A stretch of 64,000 bases of DNA from Pseudohalioglobus sediminis (lineage in GTDB: Bacteria; Pseudomonadota; Gammaproteobacteria; Pseudomonadales; Halieaceae), in assembly GCF_008370495.1 (NCBI RefSeq), contig NZ_VTUX01000003.1, positions 62,001-126,000 on the forward strand, in the 5' to 3' direction. Positions 27,937 through 37,546 of the stretch are shown here, piece after piece. Below the pieces are notes generated by a model. The model was not told the DNA's origin. It saw only the letters and a program-made list of their open reading frames with translations, and made no database searches. The position numbers and the translations under genes are program-made. How positions within the stretch are numbered: position 1 is the first letter of the stretch; every line of letters starts with the position of its first letter.

Positions 27937-29493
27937 TTACTGCGGACCGCCTGGCTCGGAAAGTGCTTCCATCACCTGGTCCAGCGAGAAGCTGGCCGCC
28001 TTCTGGCGCGGCGGATACTTCTTGAATGTCTCCAGGAATTCACCGACGTAAGCCTGTGCCGGTACCAGCATATAGGCGCGATCGATCATCCAGTCAAAAT
28101 ACGTGTTGGATGTGAGCGGTGCGCGCTCATACGGATCGCGACGCAGGTTGAAGATCAGCGGCACGCGCAGCGGTACAAAGGGCTCCATCCACACGCGGAA
28201 AGTACCGGCAGTCTTCTGCTCCATGAACACGAGCTTCCAGTCCCGATATCGCAGCGCTGTCAGGTCACCGTCATCGGAGAAGTAGAAGATCTCGTCGCGA
28301 GGCGCCGCATCACTTTCACCGGTCAGGAACGGCAGGAAGTTATAGCCGTCGAGGTGGACGGTGTATTTACGCCCGATGGCGCGGTGGCCCTTGAGCAGTT
28401 TTTCCTTGACGTCAGGCTCGCCGGCAGCGGCCACAAAAGTGGGCAGCCAGTCCATGTGGTGCATGATTTCATTGGACACGGAACCGGCTTCGATCTTGCC
28501 AGGCCAGCGCACCATGGCCGGCACCCGCCAGCCACCTTCCCAGTTGGTGTTTTTCTCACCGCGGAAAGGCGTCATCGCCGAATCGGGCCAGGTATTCATG
28601 TGCGGGCCGTTGTCGGTGGAATAGAAAACGATGGTGTTGTCGGCGATGCCCAGCTCATCCAGCTTGTCGAGGAACAGGCCGATGTGGGCATCGTGCTCGA
28701 GCATGCCGCAGGTATAGGGGTCCTTGCCCCGCCGCGGGTATTGCTCCTGGCACCATTTCATCTTTTCGTCAGAGACGTGGGTGCGGAAGTGCATACGCGT
28801 GCCGCTCCACCAGACGAAGAAGGGCTTGCCGGCCTGATGCGCCTTCTCGATGAATTTCAGCGCTTCAGCAGCGGTGTCATCGTCAACCACTTCCATGCGC
28901 TTTTTCGTCAGCGGACCGGTATCCTCGATTTTGCCATCCGCAGAAGAGCGAATAACGCCTCGTGGCCCGAACTTTTTACGAAACTCGGGATCCGTGGGGT
29001 AGTCCGCGTTTTCAGGCTCTTCCTCGGCATTCAGGTGATACAGGTTGCCGTAGAATTCGTCGAAACCATGGTTGGTCGGCAGGTGCTCGTCGCGATCACC
29101 CAGGTGGTTCTTGCCGAACTGCCCGGTCATGTAATCGTGATTCTTCAGCAGGCCGGCGATAGTCGGGTCTTCCTCACGCATGCCCAAATCAGCACCCGGC
29201 AGGCCAACCTTACTGAGGCCGGTCCGGAATACCGACTGGCCCATAATGAATGAGGATCGCCCCGCCGTGCAGCTCTGCTCGCCGTAGTAGTCAGTGAAGA
29301 TCATGCCTTCATTGGCGATACGGTCAATATTGGGGGTCTGGTACCCCATCATACCCATGGTGTAGGCACTGATATTGGACTGACCAACATCGTCACCCCA
29401 CACCACCAGGATATTGGGTTTATCCGCTGCTTGCGCACCCAGGGCCGCAAAGGCCAGCGTGCCGGCAACCAGCGATTTGGTGAATTTCAACAT
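27937..29493 (-). CDS. arylsulfatase, periplasmic (formylglycine-type)
   Basis: 518 residues from the ATG at 29493, with a perfect GGAG site; the frame extends upstream but a signal peptide (1-22, ALGAQA) starts here. Family motifs: the metal pair Asp34-Asp35 in VVWGDDVG, and the sulfatase signature CTAGR at 75-79, where Cys75 must be converted to formylglycine. The DNGPH region follows at about residue 300. No anaerobic maturase (AslB-type) or FGE gene is visible in the window, so it relies on a maturase elsewhere. It may hydrolyse sulfated polysaccharides or small aryl sulfates. It stands alone, convergent with the sensor kinase gene. Confidence 0.92.
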   Translation of the reverse strand: MLKFTKSLVAGTLAFAALGAQAADKPNILVVWGDDVGQSNISAYTMGMMGYQTPNIDRIANEGMIFTDYYGEQSCTAGRSSFIMGQSVFRTGLSKVGLPGADLGMREEDPTIAGLLKNHDYMTGQFGKNHLGDRDEHLPTNHGFDEFYGNLYHLNAEEEPENADYPTDPEFRKKFGPRGVIRSSADGKIEDTGPLTKKRMEVVDDDTAAEALKFIEKAHQAGKPFFVWWSGTRMHFRTHVSDEKMKWCQEQYPRRGKDPYTCGMLEHDAHIGLFLDKLDELGIADNTIVFYSTDNGPHMNTWPDSAMTPFRGEKNTNWEGGWRVPAMVRWPGKIEAGSVSNEIMHHMDWLPTFVAAAGEPDVKEKLLKGHRAIGRKYTVHLDGYNFLPFLTGESDAAPRDEIFYFSDDGDLTALRYRDWKLVFMEQKTAGTFRVWMEPFVPLRVPLIFNLRRDPYERAPLTSNTYFDWMIDRAYMLVPAQAYVGEFLETFKKYPPRQKAASFSLDQVMEALSEPGGPQ

Positions 29494-29586
29494 TAAAAAC
29501 TCCTTATATGGAAACGGGAAGCGATTCCCTGCAGCAAACATAGTCGATTCCGCGGGAAAAACAACCGTTAACGCCCGCTGTCGCCG

Positions 29587-31608
29587 TTATTTTGAGAGAA
29601 AGGCCGCCTGCTTTATTTCGGCCAACTGGTCGCGCAGGGCCGCCGCCTCCTCGAACTCGAGGTTTTTGGCGTGTTCCTGCATCTGCGACTCCAGTTGCTT
29701 GAGTTTTCTCGACAGTGCGGCCGGTGACAACTGGGCCACTTCCGCACCGAATGACAGACGCGGCTCGGCAACCTTTTTAGCCTTGGCCTTACCGCGAGTC
29801 GGCATGCGCCGCGCGCCCTCCATGATGTCCTGCACGCTCTTTTCCACGCCTTTCGGGATGATGCCGTGCTCCAGGTTAAACGCTACCTGTTTCTCCCGCC
29901 TACGCGCGGTTTCTGCCATCGCTCGCTCCATCGAGCCGGTTACCTTGTCAGCATAGAGAATGGCTCGTCCATTCAGGTTGCGTGCGGCGCGGCCAATGGT
30001 CTGGATAAGCGAGCGGTCCGAGCGCAGGAAACCCTCCTTGTCTGCGTCCAGGATCGCCACCAGGGAGACCTCCGGCATATCCAGGCCCTCCCGCAACAGG
30101 TTAATACCCACCAGCACATCGAACTCACCAAGGCGCAGGTCGCGAATAATCTCAACACGCTCGACCGTGTCGATGTCCGAGTGTAGGTAGCGCACGCGCA
30201 CGTCATGCTCCGCCAGGTATTCGGTCAGGTCCTCGGCCATACGCTTGGTCAGGGTGGTAACGAGGACACGCTCCCCACGCGCGACTGTGCTATGAATCTG
30301 CCCGAGCAGGTCATCTACCTGCGATGTGGCCGGGCGAATTTCAACCTCCGGATCCACCAGGCCGGTGGGACGCACCACCTGCTCCACCGTGCGACCCGCG
30401 TGCTCTTTCTCATAGGGACCCGGGGTGGCGGAAACGAATATCGCCTGCGGCACCAGTTTTTCCCACTCTTCAAAGCGCAGTGGACGGTTGTCCAGGGCCG
30501 AGGGCAGCCTGAAGCCGTATTCGACCAGGGTTTCCTTGCGCGAGCGGTCACCGCGATACATGCCGCCTATTTGCGGGATGGTCGCATGGGATTCGTCAAT
30601 GATGACCAGTGCGTTGTCCGGCAGGTACTCGAACAGCGTGGGCGGAGGCTCGCCAGCAGCGCGGCCGGAGAGATAGCGGGAGTAGTTCTCCACTCCCTGG
30701 CAATAGCCGAGCTCGCGAATCATTTCCACGTCATACCGGGTGCGCTGCTGCAGCCGCTGCGCCTCTACCAGCTTGTTGTTGTCCTGCAACTGCTTGACGC
30801 GTTCGGCCAGCTCCGCCTCAATCTTGTCGACGGCATCGAGCATGACATCCCGTGAGGTGACGTAATGACTCTTGGGGAAAATGGTGACCCGCGGCAGCTT
30901 GCTCTCCACGGCACCGGTCAGGGGATCGAACAGGGTGATATTGTCAATTTCCTCGTCAAACAGCTCGACGCGCACCGCTTCCCGCTCGGAATCGGCAGGG
31001 AAGATATCAATCACGTCGCCGCGCACGCGATAGGTTCCGCGGGAAAAATCCACATCGTTACGCGTGTACTGCAGTTCAGCCAATTGCCGCAGTATCTGGC
31101 GCTGGTCGATAAACTCCCCCCGGGACAGGTGCATAACCATCTTGAAATAGGACTTCGGGTCGCCAAGGCCGTAGATGGCCGAGACCGTGGCCACAACCAG
31201 GCAGTCTTCTCTCTCCATCAGCGCCTTGGTCGCAGACAGGCGCATCTGCTCAATATGGTCGTTGACCGAGGCATCCTTCTCTATGAACGTATCCGAGGAC
31301 GGCACGTAAGCTTCGGGTTGGTAATAGTCGTAATAGGAGACGAAATATTCCACCGCATTATTGGGGAAGAAGTCCTTGAACTCACCGTACAGCTGGGCCG
31401 CCAGTGTCTTGTTGTGTGCCATTACGATGGTGGGGCGCTGCAGCTGCGCCACCACCTGCGCCATGGTGAAAGTCTTGCCCGACCCGGTCACGCCCAGCAG
31501 GGTCTGGGAGGCCAGGCCCGCCTGCACGCCCTCAACCAGCTGGTGGATGGCCTGTGGCTGATCGCCGGCGGGCTGGAATTTAGAATGCACTTCAAATGGA
31601 CGCGACAC
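29587..31608 (-). CDS. uvrB: excinuclease ABC subunit B
   Basis: 673 residues, as in E. coli. Walker A GVTGSGKT near residue 40, beta-hairpin [16 protein letters not shown]-like DESHATIPQ, helicase motif [11 protein letters not shown], and a UVR domain at the C-terminus ([24 protein letters not shown]). The start codon is GTG at 31608. The protein verifies DNA damage in nucleotide excision repair with UvrA and UvrC. No SOS box was recognised upstream. Confidence 0.99.
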   Translation of the reverse strand: MSRPFEVHSKFQPAGDQPQAIHQLVEGVQAGLASQTLLGVTGSGKTFTMAQVVAQLQRPTIVMAHNKTLAAQLYGEFKDFFPNNAVEYFVSYYDYYQPEAYVPSSDTFIEKDASVNDHIEQMRLSATKALMEREDCLVVATVSAIYGLGDPKSYFKMVMHLSRGEFIDQRQILRQLAELQYTRNDVDFSRGTYRVRGDVIDIFPADSEREAVRVELFDEEIDNITLFDPLTGAVESKLPRVTIFPKSHYVTSRDVMLDAVDKIEAELAERVKQLQDNNKLVEAQRLQQRTRYDVEMIRELGYCQGVENYSRYLSGRAAGEPPPTLFEYLPDNALVIIDESHATIPQIGGMYRGDRSRKETLVEYGFRLPSALDNRPLRFEEWEKLVPQAIFVSATPGPYEKEHAGRTVEQVVRPTGLVDPEVEIRPATSQVDDLLGQIHSTVARGERVLVTTLTKRMAEDLTEYLAEHDVRVRYLHSDIDTVERVEIIRDLRLGEFDVLVGINLLREGLDMPEVSLVAILDADKEGFLRSDRSLIQTIGRAARNLNGRAILYADKVTGSMERAMAETARRREKQVAFNLEHGIIPKGVEKSVQDIMEGARRMPTRGKAKAKKVAEPRLSFGAEVAQLSPAALSRKLKQLESQMQEHAKNLEFEEAAALRDQLAEIKQAAFLSK

Positions 31609-31723
31609 GGTGTTTTGCCTGTAACTGGGGTGAAAAATACCCCAGCATTATCATTCACATAGCGACCGATTGCAGCCCGAATTCAGGAATCGTCCACGGG
31701 CCGAAATAATCCGTTTGCGGGTG

Positions 31724-31752
31724 TTGACCCCACCTCCCCCGATCATTAATAT
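31724..31752 (+). promoter_or_regulatory. sigma-70 promoter of tRNA-Asn
   Basis: TTGACC (31724-31729), a 17-nt spacer and TATAAT-like TAATAT (31747-31752), followed by the GC-rich discriminator ACGCGGCC that is typical of stringently controlled stable-RNA promoters. The tRNA begins 26 nt downstream. Confidence 0.85.
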
Positions 31753-31777
31753 ACGCGGCCTCTGGTTAACGCTTAAT

Positions 31778-31853
31778 TCCGCCTTAGCTCAGTTGGTAGA
31801 GCAAATGACTGTTAATCATTGGGTCGCTGGTTCGAGCCCAGCAGGCGGAGCCA
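31778..31853 (+). tRNA. tRNA-Asn (GTT)
   Basis: 76 nt with encoded CCA. Acceptor stem TCCGCCT/AGGCGGA, D-loop AGCTCAGTTGGTAGAGC, anticodon loop CTGTTAA with GTT, T-loop GTTCGAG. The 5' and 3' ends are set by the acceptor pairing and the CCA. Confidence 0.98.
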
Positions 31854-31863
31854 TATAAAGAAA

Positions 31864-31897
31864 AGCCCTGATGTCGGATGACATCGGGGCTTTTTTT
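31864..31897 (+). terminator. terminator of tRNA-Asn
   Basis: A 12-bp stem (31864-31875 with 31880-31891, one G-T pair), a GGAT loop and seven T residues, starting 11 nt after the tRNA. Confidence 0.95.
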
Positions 31898-31920
31898 CGC
31901 CTGCGTAGTTGCCCGCTAAC

Positions 31921-33174
31921 CTATTCCGGGGCCCGCTTGTACCCGAACAGCCCGCGCAGGGCTTTCCAGGTGTGGCGCAGCGCATCTGACAGCAACCTGG
32001 CACCCTCCACCACCGCGGGCAGCGGGTCCTTCCACGACCACAGCGCATAGGATCGCGCCTGGAATACGCTTCGCAGCCAGGCAACAGGCGTCAGGCTTCG
32101 ATCGGCCAGACGACCCGGCAGGGTTTTCAGATCGCGTGAAAAATGTATCCAGAAAAGGTGTTGCAAACGCGGCGCCAGGTCAACTGCCGAGAGTGCGTGC
32201 CCCGACAATTCGAGGTAGTTAAGCCAGGGTAGGTTCATGCCACAGTCATACAGGTGGCCGATGGAGGAGAATGGCCTGGCATTAAAATCAACAAGTAGAA
32301 GTTCGTCGGTCTCGATATCGTGCAACCACTCGATACCGAAAATGCCATGATAGCTGCTGACCGCAAGCAGTTTCTCGGTCTCAGCAAAAAGACGACGCTC
32401 GAACTGGCTTGAACCAGATAGAGGAATCTCGCCATAGCAGGTCGCGCCGAGGTCCCGCTTCCACTGGCGTATGCGCTTGTGCGCAGCCATGGTGATCGGT
32501 CGACCGAACTTATCGCTGACCCCGTAGCAGTCGTAGATATTGCCGTCGCCCCCCTGGCGCAACTGCTGGATCACCAGTTGCGCGATACCGCTTGTTCGCG
32601 TCTGGGCCTGTAATTCGCCCACCGTTTCCAACTGAAGATTCTTGACCCCAAGCGAGCAGTTCTCAATGTTTTGATACAGGGGTTTTAGCAGGTACGGTGG
32701 ATCATTCTGTTCAGCCCAATGTGTTATCTGTTCTTGACTATCCGGCGTCAACTGAGCCGGCGCACTTACACCTGCTTTGGCCGCCAGACGCGCGAGGCCG
32801 GCCTTGAAAATTATTTCCTGTAACTGTGACTGGTCACAAAGTGAGAAGTGAGCACGCATCGACAGCTTATCCCGATTCTTTGCCAGCAGCAGTGCGAGAC
32901 CATCAGACGTGGGTATGATCACGGGTTTGTTGCTGAAACCGCCAAGGAATGCCATCAATGACGCTACCAGGTCTTGCTCGCTGTTGTTTGGCATCTTCAC
33001 CAGCTTGCAGCAGCGCGACCATCGGCCGATGTCCCGCTTCTCGAGCGAGACGCCGTATACCTCAACGCCCGCAGCCACGAGACATCGAGCGGTAGCCACG
33101 CCGGTATAGTCAAATCCTAAAATCACTGCGACGCTGGGTACCGCTGTTACCCGTGCCGTCTCTTCCTGGGGCAT
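31921..33174 (-). CDS. ATP-grasp family enzyme of unknown substrate
   Basis: 417 residues. An N-terminal Rossmann-like pre-ATP-grasp domain (ILGFDYTGVATARCLVAAGVEVYGVS, about 18-43), then an ATP-grasp core: LLKPLYQNIEN (ATP-binding lysine), QQLRQGGDGNIYDCYGV, and the metal/ATP acid pattern FGIEWLHD ... LLLVDFNARPF. The C-terminal 100 residues are not typical. The layout resembles the carboxylate-amine ligases and D-Asp ligase-like proteins of cell-surface loci. It stands alone just after tRNA-Asn on the opposite strand. It may attach amino groups or amino acids to surface sugars, given the O-antigen genes nearby, but this is inference. Confidence 0.8.
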   Translation of the reverse strand: MPQEETARVTAVPSVAVILGFDYTGVATARCLVAAGVEVYGVSLEKRDIGRWSRCCKLVKMPNNSEQDLVASLMAFLGGFSNKPVIIPTSDGLALLLAKNRDKLSMRAHFSLCDQSQLQEIIFKAGLARLAAKAGVSAPAQLTPDSQEQITHWAEQNDPPYLLKPLYQNIENCSLGVKNLQLETVGELQAQTRTSGIAQLVIQQLRQGGDGNIYDCYGVSDKFGRPITMAAHKRIRQWKRDLGATCYGEIPLSGSSQFERRLFAETEKLLAVSSYHGIFGIEWLHDIETDELLLVDFNARPFSSIGHLYDCGMNLPWLNYLELSGHALSAVDLAPRLQHLFWIHFSRDLKTLPGRLADRSLTPVAWLRSVFQARSYALWSWKDPLPAVVEGARLLSDALRHTWKALRGLFGYKRAPE

Positions 33175-33582
33175 GCAAATACTCTATTGTTGTTCAGGCT
33201 GAGCAAAGAGGCTCTTCATTGTGACAAGGACGGTGGCTTCGAGTTCGATGCCCGGGCTTTTGGTTACCTTTCGACGTCGCAGTGTGCCAAATAATGTTGC
33301 TTGCTGGTATCCACAATGGACGAAAGTGAGAACCGACACACCAGTGACTGTCACGACGCTATGCCGCTTGCAACCCGCTATCGGGCATCCCGGCTCAGGC
33401 ATCTACCGCGAAGCTGCTCATGCCAGGGCACAAAATGATCGACATCAATAATCAGGGCGGCCGTTCGCAGGAGTCCAGATTTCCATGCCTCAGGCCGCAA
33501 TTCAGCCTGAGCCCTCTCATAACCCCGGTATTTGTGAGACTATTAGTGGTCAGGCCACCAATTATTTCGCCATGGAGTCAGC
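33175..33582. other. 408-bp divergent intergenic region
   Basis: It separates the ATP-grasp gene from the fusion protein gene. Only short, mutually overlapping frames without ribosome sites occur. No tRNA, terminator hairpin or clear promoter pair was recognised. It must hold promoters for both neighbours. Confidence 0.5.
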
Positions 33583-35805
33583 ATGAAAGTGGGTAAGCCG
33601 AAGCGGCAGCGATTTGCCCTGATTCAGGAAGAGGCAGGCATCTCCATGGGCATCTCCGCCAACCTCGCCCTCGCCGGGCAACACGCTGCAATCACGCTGC
33701 ATGAGCAGTACCAGCGCTGGCTGAAACGTGACCGCTTTCACGCCTGGGGACATTACAAGCGCGAATACTTCACCGTTGCGGTCGGCGGCGGCAACACGGT
33801 TAAGGCGCAGTACCGAGCCTGGCTCGACGGGTTTTCAGGAAGCATTGACTGGTTGGCTCACGTCCGCTTCTTTTTCCTCGAAGAGACCGCCGGGGAAAGC
33901 GGCTGGGAGAGCGCCGAGCACGCCCTGATCATGCACTTCATCGTGCCGCTGACACGGAAACTCAGCAAACAGAAAGGCCGTCGCTCACTGGCCAGGACCC
34001 TCGGCCTGGACAGCGGTGCCGACGAGGACGATATCATTGATGCGGCCGTGGCGAGGTTAATTCACCCGATCAACATTGCGCCGGTTACCCAGGCCCTGGA
34101 AACCAAAGACCGGCGCAAGGCCCTGCGCCTGGCGCGCATCGAGGCGCAACGCTATGCCGACAGTATCCGCAACAAGCTCGGAGCGTCGATGGCATTCCAC
34201 TGTATCTGTAGTGGTGTCGGCAAGGACGGCACTCTGGGCGCATTTTCACCCTATACGCCAGAATTGGCTGAGCGTCAGGCCGATGCGGTGCTACTCAAAA
34301 AAGACTCCGGTTCACTGCGTATCGCACTCAGCCGTGGCGTTCTGGTCAACGCCGAGCAGATCTACCTGATTGTTTCGGGCATGCATAAACTGAAAGCGCT
34401 GGGCCGTTTCGAGATGGAGGAAGCCACCGACTTCGAGCAAACCGTGATGGAGACTCCATTGCGCATGCTGCGGGAAAATCGCGAAATTGCGGAGAAAGTG
34501 TACATATTCGCCGACGAGCAGGCACTGCACTTCAGTGAAACCCAGTTCCAGTTCAGTGAACGCGGCCAGGCAGTCACCATCAAGGCCGAGACGCGTCCGG
34601 GCGAGGAAGAAAACGGCGTTCACATACTGCTCCTGCACGGATTCATGGGCCTGTTCAGTTTCGCCAACCTGCTGATACGCCTGCCCAGCGCGTGGGAAGT
34701 CTCGGCGTTGCACAGGGGCAGCCGGGCGAAGTTCATGGATAACAAGGACATCTTCCCCCACTACGCTCGGGCGCTGCGCAAAGCGATACTGAGCAATTGG
34801 CGCAATAAGCGCCCGGTGCCCATCGCCGGGCATTCCATCGCCGGTGTCATCTCTGACCACCTGCTACTGTCGATACTCGGCGACTATGAAGCGGAGATTC
34901 CACGCTACGAGGATCTCAACAAGGAGAATCGCGCCCTGGTGGATGCGTTGCGCGCGTCCGGAATCATCCACCTCGCCACCTGGTCGCCCACAGATGGGCC
35001 GAATACCGGTGCCAACATAGGCTCCCTGGTTTCTCACCTGCGCAACGCTACTGACCTGGACTACAGTGGCCTGGAGCGCACCTACACGGTTGGCGAGGAT
35101 GGCAGGCTACAGCCCGCCCACGGGGACAAGCTCGCCAGTAGCGCTGACAATCTGTCCGGCCTCGACAACTTCCTCAAGCGCCGCATATCACGCCCGCTGA
35201 TCAACGGCATGACCGTGGGACTCCGGAGTCTGCTGAACAACCAGACCGTGCAGCAACGTATGTTGAATTCAGACATGCCCTACGTGATGAGGCTGGTCGG
35301 CGGCCGGCTTCTGAAAACGGCGTCGCTCTATGGCCTGGCCAAGGAGGTCAACGCCGCCCTGCATGATCCCGTCACCTACCAGGCGCGACACCTCAAGGCA
35401 CTGGACATACTGCTGGCCTACGACATACCGTTTCTCAGTATCATTCACCAGGACGACTTCCTGGTGTCTGCCCGCCGACACCGAGAGGAGCATCGCTACC
35501 TGCTGAATGCGCGCTTGCGCAAGGAAGGGGTCTCGCGTGAATCAGATTTACGTGTTCCCGCGCGCCTGGTCATCCTGCCCCGCGAACACGAGCAACTCTC
35601 GGTAGACCCGCTCAACCCCCATCTTCTGGTCATGTCTACCTCCCCCGAGGGCAACAGCATGGCCCGTCAGATAACAGCAGCGATGACCCGCTTCGTCAAC
35701 GAGAACGTCGCCAGGGCTGTTCGCAACAAGGTGCTGCCACCGCTAGCCAGCGTCAGTTCCTGGCAACGCAAACAGAAAAAACCGCGGCGTAGCAGGGTAG
35801 CCTAG
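33583..35805 (+). CDS. fusion of a NagB/6-phosphogluconolactonase-like domain and an alpha/beta hydrolase
   Basis: 740 residues. Residues about 40-275 follow the sugar-isomerase/lactonase pattern: FTVAVGGGNTVKAQYRAW (the GGSTP-loop position), SIDWLAHVRFFFLEET (the VxFFxDER/DEY position), SGVGKDGTLGAFSP (the GIGxDGH position, 210-223) and YLIVSGMHKLKAL (the TGxHKxxA helix). The catalytic His of DGH is Thr217, and the DER/DEY acid is replaced by LEE, so the isomerase site looks degraded. Residues about 345-690 form an alpha/beta hydrolase: oxyanion HGFMG (352-356), nucleophile elbow GHSIAG with Ser418, and a plausible acid in HQDDF (622-626). The C-terminal tail is basic. GGAG precedes the ATG. 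Function unknown. Confidence 0.78.
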   Translation: MKVGKPKRQRFALIQEEAGISMGISANLALAGQHAAITLHEQYQRWLKRDRFHAWGHYKREYFTVAVGGGNTVKAQYRAWLDGFSGSIDWLAHVRFFFLEETAGESGWESAEHALIMHFIVPLTRKLSKQKGRRSLARTLGLDSGADEDDIIDAAVARLIHPINIAPVTQALETKDRRKALRLARIEAQRYADSIRNKLGASMAFHCICSGVGKDGTLGAFSPYTPELAERQADAVLLKKDSGSLRIALSRGVLVNAEQIYLIVSGMHKLKALGRFEMEEATDFEQTVMETPLRMLRENREIAEKVYIFADEQALHFSETQFQFSERGQAVTIKAETRPGEEENGVHILLLHGFMGLFSFANLLIRLPSAWEVSALHRGSRAKFMDNKDIFPHYARALRKAILSNWRNKRPVPIAGHSIAGVISDHLLLSILGDYEAEIPRYEDLNKENRALVDALRASGIIHLATWSPTDGPNTGANIGSLVSHLRNATDLDYSGLERTYTVGEDGRLQPAHGDKLASSADNLSGLDNFLKRRISRPLINGMTVGLRSLLNNQTVQQRMLNSDMPYVMRLVGGRLLKTASLYGLAKEVNAALHDPVTYQARHLKALDILLAYDIPFLSIIHQDDFLVSARRHREEHRYLLNARLRKEGVSRESDLRVPARLVILPREHEQLSVDPLNPHLLVMSTSPEGNSMARQITAAMTRFVNENVARAVRNKVLPPLASVSSWQRKQKKPRRSRVA

Positions 35806-35858
35806 AGCCAGTCCCGGGCGTATTATTGTGCGCTTCAGCTGATTCGAGGGTTCCACCA

Positions 35859-37061
35859 ATGAAAATGCTTTATTTTAGATTCAGGGCCTTTGTTGTTACC
35901 TGGCTGCTGCGCCTGATTCCGCGCAATGCACCCGTGGTATACAAAGGACAGGGATCGTCCATTACCTTGACGGAACAGGTAGCCATCCTGGGCCTGAAGA
36001 AGGTATTGATCGTTACCGACAGCTTTCTCGGCGGCTCTGGCATACTCGATGGCATCAAGGCGCAGCTTGATAAAGATGGCATACCCTACTCTGTTTTTGA
36101 CGGCGTCCTGCCCGATCCGGCTTTCGACCAGGTTCAGGCTGGCGAGGCACAGATGCGCACCGAGAGTTGCGACACTGTCATGGCAGTGGGTGGCGGGTCC
36201 GTACTGGATGCCGCCAAACTGATTTCCCTGCTGCACACCAACCCCGGCGACCTGGCCTCTTTCGATGGTATCCAGAAAGCAAATAATCCCGGTGCGCCGC
36301 TATTCGCCATACCGACCACGGCGGGTACAGGTTCTGAAATAACCCTGGCTGCAGTGATTACCGACCCGCAAACGCACCGCAAGGTCCCGGTGGTCGACAG
36401 CAAGCTGATACCGGGCTACGTGGCGCTCGACGCCGACATTATGAAGGGGATGCCGCCCGGCATCACCGCCGCTACCGGCATGGACGCGCTGACCCACGCA
36501 GTCGAGTCGTACCTTTCGCGAGCCTCTACCGCTTCGACTGAACTGCAGGCGACGGCGGCCATTCGCCTGATTTTCAAGTACCTGACCCGGGCCTGGCACG
36601 ATGGGAACGATATGGAAGCGCGCGACGCCATGGCAATCGCATCGTTCTATGCCGGCGCCGCCTTCGGCCGCACGTCAGTCGGTTACGTCCACGGTGTGGC
36701 CCATCAACTGGGCCGTGTTTGCCATACCCCACACGGCAATGCCAACGCCATGGTGCTGCCAGAGGTACTGGCCGCCTACGGCAACTGCGTTCATTCGCGT
36801 CTGGCGGATCTGGCGATACTGGTGGAGCTTGGCGACAAGGGCGAGAGCGAAGCGGCGCTGGCGCAGAAGTTCATACAGGCGATTATCGCCATGCGCGCTG
36901 AAATGGAGCTGCCTTTGAAGCCAAAAGATCTACAGGCCAGTGATATCCCCGGCATCGTTGAGGAGGCCTTGAAGGAAGCCGGCGACCTCTACCCTGTGCC
37001 CCGCTACATGTCAGAAACCGAAATAACTACTATTGTCAGGGCGCTGTTGCCAGCAGCCTGA
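35859..37061 (+). CDS. iron-containing alcohol dehydrogenase family protein
   Basis: 400 residues from the ATG at 35859 (GAGG upstream). Family III ADH: the NAD-binding GGGSVLDAAKL segment (about 110-120), IPTTAGTGSE, and the metal ligands in MDALTHAVESYLS, GYVHGVAHQLG and HTPHGNANA are all visible. The substrate is not set by sequence; relatives oxidise butanol, propanediol, lactaldehyde or 4-hydroxybutyrate. The N-terminal 25 residues (MKMLYFRFRAFVVTWLLRLI) are hydrophobic, which is unusual for this soluble family and could be an amphipathic membrane anchor. It lies 53 nt after the fusion gene and 44 nt before a membrane protein gene, so it is probably one operon. Confidence 0.93.
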   Translation: MKMLYFRFRAFVVTWLLRLIPRNAPVVYKGQGSSITLTEQVAILGLKKVLIVTDSFLGGSGILDGIKAQLDKDGIPYSVFDGVLPDPAFDQVQAGEAQMRTESCDTVMAVGGGSVLDAAKLISLLHTNPGDLASFDGIQKANNPGAPLFAIPTTAGTGSEITLAAVITDPQTHRKVPVVDSKLIPGYVALDADIMKGMPPGITAATGMDALTHAVESYLSRASTASTELQATAAIRLIFKYLTRAWHDGNDMEARDAMAIASFYAGAAFGRTSVGYVHGVAHQLGRVCHTPHGNANAMVLPEVLAAYGNCVHSRLADLAILVELGDKGESEAALAQKFIQAIIAMRAEMELPLKPKDLQASDIPGIVEEALKEAGDLYPVPRYMSETEITTIVRALLPAA

Positions 37062-37105
37062 ACCCAATAACACGGCAGCACCAGTCAACCTAGAAGGATT
37101 AGACC

Positions 37106-37522
37106 ATGGCCAGGGAATTCACCGCCTTCAGCTTTATCAGCCGGCTTGTATTCGCACTTGTCCTTGTTTTTGGCACCTACAACCCTACCGACTATTCCTA
37201 TGTCAGCTGGGTTATGAACGAAACTACCACTTTCGGTCCTGTCACCGCGCTGGTGGGCGTGGCGCTGCTGATCGCCTGGATCGTGTTTCTGCGCGCCACC
37301 TTCATGTCCATGGGCTGGCTCGGCATCATCCTCGGCGCGGCGCTGTTTGGCTGTGTAGTGTGGTTGTTCGTGGACCTCGGATGGCTGGCGCTGGATTCCA
37401 GCGGCGCCATTACCTGGGTAGCCCTGGTACTGGTCGCATTCCTGCTGGCTGTAGGGATGTCGTGGTCACACATCCGTCGCCGCCTGACCGGGCAATTTGA
37501 CGTCGATGACGTTGAAGACTAG
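37106..37522 (+). CDS. small membrane protein, DUF6524-like
   Basis: 138 residues with four transmembrane helices (about 8-24, 42-62, 67-88, 98-118) and an acidic C-terminus (DVDDVED). The FGTYNPTDYSYVSWV motif between helices 1 and 2 resembles DUF6524 proteins, inner-membrane proteins of unknown function. GAAGGA lies before the ATG. Follows the alcohol dehydrogenase gene by 44 nt and converges on the capD-like gene. Confidence 0.75.
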   Translation: MAREFTAFSFISRLVFALVLVFGTYNPTDYSYVSWVMNETTTFGPVTALVGVALLIAWIVFLRATFMSMGWLGIILGAALFGCVVWLFVDLGWLALDSSGAITWVALVLVAFLLAVGMSWSHIRRRLTGQFDVDDVED

Positions 37523-37546
37523 CGTTGCCCGGCACTGACGCGCGGG

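Noticed and set aside
33184-33402. 72-codon minus-strand frame between ATP-grasp and fusion genes
   Set aside because: No ribosome site, and several frames overlap it with equal merit.
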